Below are positions 49,514 to 57,524 of a DNA stretch of 64,000 nucleotides, piece after piece. Made by a program: the position numbers and the translations under genes. Source of the stretch: Terriglobia bacterium. GTDB taxonomy: Bacteria; Acidobacteriota; Terriglobia; Bryobacterales; Bryobacteraceae. Under the pieces are notes generated by a model. The model worked only from the letters and a program-made list of their open reading frames with translations, did no database searches and had not been told where the DNA came from. Position 1 is the stretch's first letter. Each line of letters opens with the position of its first letter. Where the stretch lies: contig JAIQEX010000012.1 of NCBI GenBank assembly GCA_020073615.1, forward strand, positions 1 to 64,000, given 5' to 3'.

Positions 49514-50310
49514 TGAACGCCATGACTCTCGAAGCCGCCGGCCGGCCGGCCCGCGGCACCGCCATGCCCAGCGGTCGCGTGCTGCGGGCTTATCTCACCG
49601 AGGCCCGCTATGAGACCCTGCGCATGCTCCGCGCGCCGGCGTTTTCCGCGGTGTTCCTGTCCATTCCGGCCGTGCTGTTCCTGCTCTTCGGGGCGTTTCT
49701 TTTCGGCGACGCGATCCGCGCCGACCCGAAGAGCGCGCTGTTCCTGTTCATGGGGTTTTCCACCTTTGGCATCATGGGGCCGGGGATGTTCGGCTTCGGC
49801 ATCACCATCGCGATGGAGCGCGAGCAGGGACTTCTGCGGCTCAAGCGCGCCTTGCCGGTCCCGCCGGGGAGCGTGCTGCTCGCGAAAATGCTCATGGCCC
49901 TGCTGTTCGCCGCGATCATCATGATCAGCATGATCGCCGCCGCCCCGCTCGGCCATATGCGCTTGAGCGCCGGCCAAGCCCTGAGCGTCGCGCTGGTGGA
50001 GATTCTGGGCGCGGCGCCGTTCTGCGCCATCGGGTTGTTCATCGGCACGTGGGCCACCGGCAAGGGCGCGCCGGGCTTCGTGAACCTGTTTTACCTGCCC
50101 ATGATTTATCTTTCGGGCCTGTTCTTCCCGCTGCCCAAATCCGTGCAGTGGATCGCGCTGGTCTCGCCCGCGTACCACCTGAACCAACTGGGGCGCACCG
50201 CCGTCTGGGCGCCCAGCCAGGGATCGCCCGTGGTCCACGTAGCCGTCCTTGCCGGGGTGACTGTGCTCTTCACCCTGCTTGCGGTCCGCCGTTTGGCGCG
50301 CGTGGGGTAG
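49513..50310 (+). CDS. ABC-2 type transporter permease
   Basis: Six hydrophobic segments; start codon overlaps ATPase stop (TAATG). Confidence 0.9.
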   Translation: MNAMTLEAAGRPARGTAMPSGRVLRAYLTEARYETLRMLRAPAFSAVFLSIPAVLFLLFGAFLFGDAIRADPKSALFLFMGFSTFGIMGPGMFGFGITIAMEREQGLLRLKRALPVPPGSVLLAKMLMALLFAAIIMISMIAAAPLGHMRLSAGQALSVALVEILGAAPFCAIGLFIGTWATGKGAPGFVNLFYLPMIYLSGLFFPLPKSVQWIALVSPAYHLNQLGRTAVWAPSQGSPVVHVAVLAGVTVLFTLLAVRRLARVG

Positions 50311-51745
50311 AGACTTGCGACGCCGCGCGGCGGACGTCTTCGAGCACGATTTCCATGTCGCGGAGGGTGGTGCGGTAGTTGAGCACGCAGCCGCGCAGGG
50401 CGAAATGGCCGTGGACGCGCGCGTTCGAAAGATAGCTGCTGCCGCCGCGCTGTAGGGCCACCAGGATGCGCTCGTTGAGGGCGTCGAGGTCACCCTGGAA
50501 GCCGGGCGGGGCGTAGCGGAAACAGAAGATGGAAAGCTCTACCGCGGCGAGCATTTCAAAATCGCCGCTGGCGCGGACCAGTTGCTCGAGGTACTTCGCG
50601 CAGGCGATGTTGCGCTCGATGGCCGCGCCCAGTTGGCGTGCGCCGGCGTACTTGACGATCAGCCAGAGATTGAGCGCGCGGAAGGGGCGCGAGAGCTCGG
50701 GGCCGTAATCCCAGAAGGCGAAGGCCTCGTCGCGTTCCAGGCCGATGGTGCGCGTGTACTCGGCGCCGTGGCTGAAGGCGGCGCGCGCGGCGGCGGGGTC
50801 GCGGTAGAGGACGCAGCCGCAACCGATGGGCAGGTAGAGCCATTTGTGGGGGTCGAGGGCGACCGAATCGGCTTCCGCGATGCGGGCGAAGAGGTGGCGG
50901 GCGGAGGGGGCCAGGGCGGCGAAGCCTCCGTAGGCGGCGTCGACGTGCAGCCAGAGGTTGTGGCGGCGGCAGAAATCGGCCAGGCCGCCGATGGGGTCGA
51001 AGGCGCCGGTGGCGGTGGTGCCGGCGTTGGCGACCACGCAGAAGGGGAGGTGGCCGGCGGCGAGGTCCTGCTGCACCAGGCGGTCGAGATCGGCGAGCGA
51101 GATCCGCAGGCCGTCTCCGGTCTTCACGGACCGCACGTTGGCTTCGCCCAGGCCCAGCATGCCGGCGGCTTTGGCCACGGAGAAGTGGCCCTCTTCGGAG
51201 ACATACAGGCACAGGCGCGTACCGGCGGCGGCGACGCCGTCGCGCACCACGTTGGCGGGGGCTTTGGCGCTGCGCGCGGCGGCCAGTGCGGCGAAGTTGG
51301 CCATCGATCCGCCGCTGGTCAGCAGCCCGGCAGCGGAGTCTGGGTAGTCCAACATTTCCTTCAGCCAGTTGATGGTGAGGTGTTCGAGCTCGGTACCGGA
51401 GGGCGCCGAACGCCAGCAGGTGACGTTGACGTTGAGCGCCGCCTCGAGCATGGCGCCCACCGCCGTGATGGGCGTTCCGGGGGAGGACACGTAGCCGAAA
51501 AAGCGCGGATGGCCGTTGTGGCGGCTGAAGTGGGAAATGACGCCGCGCAGGGTATCCAGGAGCGTTTGGAAATCGGCGCCGTCCTGCGGCAGAGGCTCGT
51601 CGAGCGCTTCGCGAATGGCTTGGGAGGTAGTGGGGACGACGACGGGGCGCTCGGCCAGGGATTCGAAGTAGGACGCCAGGAACTCGCCGGCGGCGGAGGC
51701 GATGGCACGGATCTCGGCGGGGGGGATGGAGAGCTTTCCGGACAT
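50270..51745 (-). CDS. PLP-dependent aromatic-L-amino-acid/glutamate decarboxylase family protein
   Basis: LHVDAAYGGFAALAP, DSVALDPHKWLYLPIGCGCVLYRD. Confidence 0.93.
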   Translation of the reverse strand: MSGKLSIPPAEIRAIASAAGEFLASYFESLAERPVVVPTTSQAIREALDEPLPQDGADFQTLLDTLRGVISHFSRHNGHPRFFGYVSSPGTPITAVGAMLEAALNVNVTCWRSAPSGTELEHLTINWLKEMLDYPDSAAGLLTSGGSMANFAALAAARSAKAPANVVRDGVAAAGTRLCLYVSEEGHFSVAKAAGMLGLGEANVRSVKTGDGLRISLADLDRLVQQDLAAGHLPFCVVANAGTTATGAFDPIGGLADFCRRHNLWLHVDAAYGGFAALAPSARHLFARIAEADSVALDPHKWLYLPIGCGCVLYRDPAAARAAFSHGAEYTRTIGLERDEAFAFWDYGPELSRPFRALNLWLIVKYAGARQLGAAIERNIACAKYLEQLVRASGDFEMLAAVELSIFCFRYAPPGFQGDLDALNERILVALQRGGSSYLSNARVHGHFALRGCVLNYRTTLRDMEIVLEDVRRAASQVSTPRAPNGGPQAG

Positions 51746-51811
51746 GTGAAGGATCAGGGTAGCAGGCTCGCTGCGCTCGCGGGGCCGGGGGCCGGGGGCC
51801 GGGGGAGGGAG

Positions 51812-51837
51812 CGGCCCTTCGGGCCGAGCTTTTTTTG
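51812..51837 (+). terminator. Rho-independent-terminator-like hairpin (cggccc-ttc-gggccg-agc-T7)
   Basis: Stem 51812-51817/51821-51826 followed by ttttttt on the + strand. Confidence 0.55.
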
Positions 51838-51893
51838 GGGGGCACGATCTTATACACGATTTCGGGCTGCGGGGAGTTTAACTGGTAGGAAGG

Positions 51894-52484
51894 ATGAAAG
51901 CCCTGGCATTCCTTGCTACGGTTGGACCGATGGACGGCGCGGGAGACGGCTTGAGCACGGTCGCGGCGGCGCAGGCGGGCGACCTGGCGGCGTTCGAGCT
52001 GCTGATGCAGCAGTACGAGCGCATGGTGCTGGTCACCGCCCTGCGCCTGCTGGGGAAGCTGGAGGACGCGCAGGACGCTTCGCAGGAAGTGTTCCTGCGG
52101 CTGTACCGGAACTTGCGGAAGGTGGAGTCGGGCAGCAACTGCGCGGGGTGGCTGTACCGCGTGACGGTCAACGTGTGCCACGATCAGCGGCGGAGGCGGC
52201 CGGCGCCGGTGGCGATGGAGGAGATTGCCGAACCGGCGGACGCCGGGCCCGATCCGCAGCAGAGCGCCACGGAAGCGGAGCGGCGGCGGGTGCTGGAGCT
52301 GAGCTTGCGGGTGCTCTCGGAGAAAGAGCGGGCGGCGCTGGTGCTGCGGGACCTGGAGGGGCTTTCGACGGAGGAAGTGGCGCGGGCGCTGGGATCGAGC
52401 GAAGCGACGGTGCGTTCGCAGGTGTCCAAGGCGCGCGTCAAGGTGCGGGAGTTCGTGGAGCGCTACTTCCGGAGGAGCGTATGA
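51894..52484 (+). CDS. RNA polymerase sigma factor, ECF
   Basis: AAFELLMQQYERMVLVTALRLLGKLEDAQDASQEVFLRLYRNL; LSEKERAALVLRDLEGLSTEEVARALGSSEATVRSQVSKARVKVREF. Confidence 0.93.
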   Translation: MKALAFLATVGPMDGAGDGLSTVAAAQAGDLAAFELLMQQYERMVLVTALRLLGKLEDAQDASQEVFLRLYRNLRKVESGSNCAGWLYRVTVNVCHDQRRRRPAPVAMEEIAEPADAGPDPQQSATEAERRRVLELSLRVLSEKERAALVLRDLEGLSTEEVARALGSSEATVRSQVSKARVKVREFVERYFRRSV

Positions 52485-53068
52485 ATTGCAGCGACTGGGA
52501 AGAACGGATTGCGATGTATGTAGGGGGCGAGCTGGCGGCGTCCGAAGCGGCGGAGGTGGGGCGGCACGTAGCGGACTGCGCCGGGTGCCAGGTGTTCGCG
52601 TCCGGTTTGCAGCAGAGCCTGGCGTTGTTGCGGGCAGCGCACCAGGAGCCGCTGGCGCCGGCGCATTTCGCGGCGGTGCGGGCGCGGGTGCTGGCGGAAC
52701 TGGCGGGGGAGCGGCGGGCATGGTGGCGGCGGGCCTGGGTGTATGGCCTCGCCGGTGCGGCGGCGGTGGCCCTGCTGGTGGCGCTGGCGGGGCGGCCGGG
52801 CCGCGCGCCGCAGCCGGTGAGGCGGCCGGAAATCGCGGTGACGAGGCCGCCCGCCGAGCCGCCGAAAGTGGCGGTTGCCGAGGCGGCGCCCGAGCCGAAG
52901 CCGGTTCCTCGCGTGCGGCACGGGCGCCGGGCAGGCCCCGGACCCGCGCCGCAGCCCGTGCAACTGGCGCTGGCGAGGCCGCCCGAGACCATGACGGTGA
53001 AGCTGGTCACCGACGACCCCAATATTGTCATTTACTGGATTACGGAAACGAGAGGAGAGCAAAAATGA
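52481..53068 (+). CDS. Transmembrane zinc-finger anti-sigma factor
   Basis: HVADCAGCQVF (HxxxCxxC) plus TM helix VYGLAGAAAVALLVALAG; ATGA overlap with sigma gene. Confidence 0.85.
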   Translation: MNCSDWEERIAMYVGGELAASEAAEVGRHVADCAGCQVFASGLQQSLALLRAAHQEPLAPAHFAAVRARVLAELAGERRAWWRRAWVYGLAGAAAVALLVALAGRPGRAPQPVRRPEIAVTRPPAEPPKVAVAEAAPEPKPVPRVRHGRRAGPGPAPQPVQLALARPPETMTVKLVTDDPNIVIYWITETRGEQK

Positions 53069-53826
53069 AGCGATACTGGTGCGCGTTGCTATTGATGGCG
53101 CTGCCGCTGGCGGCGCAGGAAGAGAAGAAGCCGGAGGCGAAGATCGTTCCGGACGTAAAGGTCAGCACCTCGATCTCCAAGCTGTTCGTGCTGAAGTATG
53201 CCGATCCGGACCGCATCGCCAACCTGCTGCGCGTGTTCAACGCGGTGGTGACGCCGAACACGGAGATGCACGCGCTGGCGGTGCGCGGCGACAAGGAATC
53301 CATGAACGCCATTGAAGACGCCATCACGCGGCTGGACGTGCCCGCGGCGGCGCCGAAGAACATCGACCTGATGGTCTATTACGTGATCGGCGCCGATGGC
53401 GAGAATAACCTGGGGGGGCCGCTGCCCAAGGATTTGGATAGCGCGGTGGCGGCATTGAAGACCACTTTCCCGTTCAAGGAGTACCGGCTGCTGGATGTGA
53501 TGACGATCCGGACTCGCGTGGGACAGAGGGTGGACACCAACAGCAACGCCGGAGCGCTCACTTTGGAAGGGCTGGCGGCGCCGATTACGAACTCCTTCCA
53601 TATGGACTCCTCGAGCCTCAGTCCCGACGGCACCACGGTGCGTCTGGACCGGATGCGCTCCATGACGCGGTTCCCGTACCGGAGCGGAAACTCGGTCAGT
53701 TATTCGGATCTGGGCATCAACCAGGACATGGATATTAAGGAAGGGCAGAAAGCCGTGGTGGGACGAGTGGGGATCGCCAAGGACCAGGCGCTGTTCCTGG
53801 TGCTGTCGGCGAAGGTAGTGCAGTAA
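53065..53826 (+). CDS. Secreted secretin-N/NolW-like protein
   Basis: Signal peptide; KLFVLKYADPDRIANLLRVFNAVVTPNTEMHALAVRGDKESMNAIEDAITRLDVP; ATGA overlap with anti-sigma gene. Confidence 0.75.
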   Translation: MKRYWCALLLMALPLAAQEEKKPEAKIVPDVKVSTSISKLFVLKYADPDRIANLLRVFNAVVTPNTEMHALAVRGDKESMNAIEDAITRLDVPAAAPKNIDLMVYYVIGADGENNLGGPLPKDLDSAVAALKTTFPFKEYRLLDVMTIRTRVGQRVDTNSNAGALTLEGLAAPITNSFHMDSSSLSPDGTTVRLDRMRSMTRFPYRSGNSVSYSDLGINQDMDIKEGQKAVVGRVGIAKDQALFLVLSAKVVQ

Positions 53827-53830
53827 GTGC

Positions 53831-53866
53831 GCGGGGCGGCGTCGACGCCCACGACCGCCGCCCCGC
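53831..53866 (+). terminator. Strong hairpin (11-bp perfect stem) at the end of the sigma/anti-sigma operon
   Basis: gcggggcggcg 53831-53841 / cgccgccccgc 53856-53866; no T-tract. Confidence 0.45.
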
Positions 53867-53879
53867 CCGCGCAGGCCCA

Positions 53880-54179
53880 TGCGAACGCTCTCGGGCATGG
53901 CCGGACCTTCGTCCACGTCGTTCTCAACGTCGTCACGGGGCGGGTGGGATCATTCGGCTGACCCTTGCCTGCGGGGAAGACGTACCACTCCGGCTTGCAC
54001 TCACCGAACCGCCGGATGTACCACGCGGCGTGCGCCTCGAGGGCGACCATCACCGTATCGTTCAGCGGGATCACCCGGCCCGTGCCTGCGTCGGTCTTTG
54101 ACTTGCCCACGGTGAGCTGCTTCTTATGGACGAGGTCGAGTTGCCGCCACCGGAGTTCGCGCAGTTCCTTGTCGCGCAA
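53880..54179 (-). pseudogene. Tyrosine recombinase/phage integrase fragment
   Basis: RDKELRELRWRQLDLVHKKQLTVGKSKTDAGTGRVIPLNDTVMVALEAHAAW; no HxxR...Y catalytic end. Confidence 0.7.
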
Positions 54180-54324
54180 TCCTCAGTTCAGATCCACGAC
54201 GAGGGCGGGGACATGTTCTTGCTCCGCTGCTTCGAATCGTCGATGGCCCTCGGGCGGGCCTTCTCCGCTACCTGCAAGCAGGAAAGTCCGGGTCTGCAAA
54301 AACGTCCCGATGCCTACCCTGGCG

Positions 54325-54503
54325 GCGTGGGCCTGAGTGCGCCGCTTTACCGCCTGGCCCCGCGGTTACTCGAACAGACGGCCGAGCTGCTGGCCGGATG
54401 CCGCGGCGATGCCGGTTGCCCTTCGTGCGTCGGCCCGGTAGGGGAAGTGGGCGAGCACGGCAAGGAAGTGGCGGCGAGGATACGGGCGGAGCTGACGGCG
54501 TGA
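54325..54503 (+). pseudogene. 3' end of a DUF1998-containing DEAD/DEAH helicase (copy 1)
   Basis: APLYRLAPRLLEQTAELLAGCRGDAGCPSCVGPVGEVGEHGKEVAARIRAELTA*: typical C-terminal Cys motif GCPSCVGP. Confidence 0.65.
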
Positions 54504-54667
54504 GCCTGACTAAAGCTCTGAAAAAATGGCTTCCTCAGCTCGGCTGCAACGCCGCGAGTGCTCGCGTCGGAGAGCACCCGGACGAACTACGAGGCCCATC
54601 ACCCGCCCCTGGCGTATTTCCTGTCGCCTGGCGTTGACTGATCCGGGGAGCAAGCCTTCGGCCGGTC

Positions 54668-54988
54668 TCAACCGCGGCGGGGACGGATCTCAAAGTTCAC
54701 GCCCTCCTGCGCTTGAAGATGAGCGAGGACGCCAAAAAGGTTCTTGGCCGAGGGGTTGCCATTTGGTCCAAACATCCGCATGAGGCTGTTGGCGGGGATG
54801 GATGTCGCCTCTTCCAATTGCCGAAAGCCGACGGTGGCGTTGATATAGTTGCGCAGGATCGCGCGGCCCGTCTTCTCGTCGCCGGAGAGCATCAGTTCGA
54901 TTGCCTCACGAAGCAACGCCTTGCGGAATTTCGGTTCCCGTTGGGCGCGTTCGCGGATCGTTTCGCGAAAGTCTTTGGTCAGTGCCAT
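54668..54988 (-). CDS. HigA-like antitoxin (intact)
   Basis: [85 protein letters not shown]. Confidence 0.8.
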   Translation of the reverse strand: MALTKDFRETIRERAQREPKFRKALLREAIELMLSGDEKTGRAILRNYINATVGFRQLEEATSIPANSLMRMFGPNGNPSAKNLFGVLAHLQAQEGVNFEIRPRRG

Positions 54989-55310
54989 GGTGTTCTTCCT
55001 GGGTCTTTCTGTTCCGGAATTCGCCTTTGCCTGCCGGATGTCTTTTTGTTGGCGCTTCTTCGTGCCACCCGCGAGCAGAATAATGAGCCGGTCGCCGTCC
55101 CGCCCGAAGTAAATGCGGTAGCCGGGGCCAAAATCAGTCTTGGTTTCGAGAACGCCGCTACCAACCGCTCTGACGTTGGACAGGTTACCATCCGCAAATC
55201 CGCTCAAGCGCCGTCGCTACTTTCGCCGCAGCATGAACGTTGAGTGCGCGCAGCCACTTCGTGAAGGGGCTTCGTCCAGCGATATCGATGTATTCCCGAA
55301 CGTCGAGCAC
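54989..55310 (-). pseudogene. RelE/HigB-type toxin inactivated by a +1 frameshift
   Basis: [38 protein letters not shown] then, after one extra base in the AAA run at 55196-55198, [53 protein letters not shown]. Confidence 0.75.
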
Positions 55311-55413
55311 GGTTCAATAATAACATATACGTTAGGATCGACTGTCGATTCGGGGATAGGTTAGGTAACAATCCGTCGACCGGCGTTCTCTGAAGTATCG
55401 GTTCCGCGTCGCT

Positions 55414-55529
55414 GCGATGCCGGCTGCCCATCGTGCGTCGGCCCGGTGGGCGAGGTGGGCGAACGCGGCAAGGAAGTGGCGGCGAGGATCCTGGCGGAGC
55501 TGACGGCGCAGGGCTGCCTCACCCAATGA
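55414..55529 (+). pseudogene. 3' end of a DUF1998-containing helicase (copy 2)
   Basis: DAGCPSCVGPVGEVGERGKEVAARILAELTAQGCLTQ*; 86/95 nt identical to copy 1 (54406-54500) by manual alignment. Confidence 0.65.
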
Positions 55530-55899
55530 CAAGATCGAGGCCGGCGGCTTCGGCGAAGGCGCGAAAATCCCGGTCTCGCGTAAGAAGAGGTATCCCGCGA
55601 TCGATACAGCTTTGCGCGATCAGCGCATCGCCGAGGCGCGCCTTACGCCGCTTGGCCAACACCTTCGCTCGTAACTGGCCTGCCCGCTGCCAATAGCCGG
55701 GCTCGACCTCGATGAGCGGCAGTTCCGAGAGAGTTAGTGAAACCTCGTAAGGAAGCTTCGGGTCGCTCAACACCTCTGTGAGCACAACCGGCACCATCAG
55801 CACTTGCCGATCTTCGAGAGCCCGGTCGAGCAGGTCCGCGTCCTCACCGCCATCTCCCTGCAGGAACCCGATCCAGGTGCTGGTATCCACCGCGATCAT
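55519..55899 (-). CDS. VapC-like PIN-domain toxin
   Basis: MIAVDTSTWIGFLQGDGGEDADLLDRAL...RLGDALIAQSCIDRGIPLLTRDRDFRAFAEAAGL. Confidence 0.88.
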   Translation of the reverse strand: MIAVDTSTWIGFLQGDGGEDADLLDRALEDRQVLMVPVVLTEVLSDPKLPYEVSLTLSELPLIEVEPGYWQRAGQLRAKVLAKRRKARLGDALIAQSCIDRGIPLLTRDRDFRAFAEAAGLDLVIG

Positions 55900-56099
55900 C
55901 GATCAGCCTTCAACTCGGCTGGCGTGCGCGTGAATCGAACTTTGCCCCGCAGTTGGCGCAGCCGCGCGTAGGCATGCGACGCCGCCACCAGCTCCAGACC
56001 GGTACGAACGGTCCGGGTGATGCCGCTGCCGCTGGCCCGTTGTGCCCTTGCGAGAAGCTCCGGCGGCACCTCGACGGTGATCTTGCGCGCGGTTTCCAT
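55896..56099 (-). CDS. VapB-type antitoxin
   Basis: Small protein ARKITVEVPPELLARAQ...; overlaps vapC start by 4 nt. Confidence 0.8.
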   Translation of the reverse strand: METARKITVEVPPELLARAQRASGSGITRTVRTGLELVAASHAYARLRQLRGKVRFTRTPAELKADR

Positions 56100-56215
56100 T
56101 TCCGCCTCAATATACCATATCCGATACCAGCATTAGACATGGCCCCGGCGCCCGGAGGCTTTGGCCCGGCTGACTCAGTACGCGGCGCATAGTGGAAATT
56201 TCGAAGGATCGCTGA

Positions 56216-56305
56216 CTACGGCAGAAAGTCCGGGTCCAGTAGCACGTCCAGGGTGTACGGGCAGGTGCCGGGGAAGTCCGATTCCGGACGATTCGTTTCC
56301 GTCAT
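56216..56305 (-). pseudogene. 3' end of a DUF29-family gene (30 codons)
   Basis: MTETNRPESDFPGTCPYTLDVLLDPDFLP*; 82/90 nt identical to the 3' end of the full gene at 59375-59809. Confidence 0.85.
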
Positions 56306-56372
56306 CCTTCTCTGAGAGAGCTTTCCTTTCAGGCAGGTTGCCGGATTCCTGCGCAGAGCATGGGTGTAGCGC

Positions 56373-56405
56373 TTGACACTGCGGCAGGTAAGACGTTATC
56401 TTACC
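56373..56405 (+). promoter_or_regulatory. Promoter/operator of TA module: TTGACA-N18-TATCTT overlapping palindrome GGTAAGA-N5-TCTTACC
   Basis: TTGACA 56373-56378; GGTAAGA 56387-56393 / TCTTACC 56399-56405. Confidence 0.7.
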
Positions 56406-56408
56406 GGT

Positions 56409-56639
56409 ATGAAGACGACCGTCTCCTCCAAGGGCCAGATCGTTCTGCCGGCAGAGCTCCGGCAACTGGACCGCGTCGAACCAGGGCAGGAGTTCGACGT
56501 CGAGCGTGTCGATCGTGGGGACTATCGCCTCGTCCGGCGTACGGCTCCGCCGAACGAGGGTGCCGTTGACTGGCTACTGGACTGTCCGCAAAAGGGCTTC
56601 TTCGTCCCGATCGACTCTGAGTCGACGGATGCGCTATGA
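56409..56639 (+). CDS. AbrB/MazE-type (VapB-like) antitoxin
   Basis: MKTTVSSKGQIVLPAELRQLDRVEPGQEFDVERVDRGDYRL. Confidence 0.88.
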   Translation: MKTTVSSKGQIVLPAELRQLDRVEPGQEFDVERVDRGDYRLVRRTAPPNEGAVDWLLDCPQKGFFVPIDSESTDAL

Positions 56640-57046
56640 AGTACCTGGTCGATGCTAACGTTCTGAGCGAGCCGACGAAACCGACGCCCGATCCACGGGT
56701 CGTGGCGTGGCTTCGCGCACATGAGCCAGATATTGCCGTCGATCCCGTGATTCTCGGCGAACTCCGATTCGGGATTCTCCTCCTTCCCAAGGGAAGGAAG
56801 CGGGCTGCCCTGGAACGCTGGTTCGACGCGGGGGCACGGCGTCTCCACTGTCTTCCCTGGGACGCGGACACGGGGCTGAAATGGGCGGAACTGCTGGCGC
56901 GTCTTCGCACAACCGGCAAAGCCATGCCGATCAAGGATAGCCTCATCGCGGCGACTGCGGCCGTCCACGGTCTGGCGGTCGCCACGCGAAATCGAGCTGA
57001 TTTCGTGAACGCCGGCGTGCGTCTCGTCAATCCATTCGTTGCTTGA
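56636..57046 (+). CDS. VapC-like PIN-domain toxin
   Basis: MKYLVDANVLSEPTKPTPDPRVVAWLRAHEPDIAVDPVILGELRFGI...IKDSLIAATAAVHGLAVATRNRADFVNAGVRLVNPF; ATGA overlap with antitoxin. Confidence 0.93.
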   Translation: MKYLVDANVLSEPTKPTPDPRVVAWLRAHEPDIAVDPVILGELRFGILLLPKGRKRAALERWFDAGARRLHCLPWDADTGLKWAELLARLRTTGKAMPIKDSLIAATAAVHGLAVATRNRADFVNAGVRLVNPFVA

Positions 57047-57524
57047 GGTCTCGCGAAGGTTCGGCCCAGGCCCAGCGAGGACTCGAACCCGAAAACAAAG
57101 CACTTCACGGCTGGGCCTCGGCTACGCTCTGTGTTGTCAACGAACGATAGACTGGCTCCCCACACTGGACACGTTTCGAACTTTCGCGGCGTAGATCCCC
57201 CCCTCTGTTCGAACCAGCAGAACGGCTTCAATGCTTCGTTGACTTGAGGATAGTGGGCGTGAGGCGACGGGCATCCAGGCTGGGTGCCCATGCCGGACGA
57301 ATCTCGAACTGTCATCTCGGCCCATTTCCGTGTAGCCGACATGGATTAGAGCCCTCTCGACTCGGACGCGGACTGTGGCAATACCACGAATAGGGTATGC
57401 TTGCGTCCGCCAAAACTGGTTACTTGAAAAATCCTCGATCTCGTGATTCCGCTGACTCGTAAATCGAGCATATTTTGAGAAGCCTGACAGAAGGCTCAAA
57501 TCACCATCAAAAGGAGCAGACACC

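Noticed and set aside
50556-52721. 721-aa minus-strand ORF rich in Pro/Arg
   Set aside because: Alternate frame of the decarboxylase and antisense of the sigma/anti-sigma genes; no motif.
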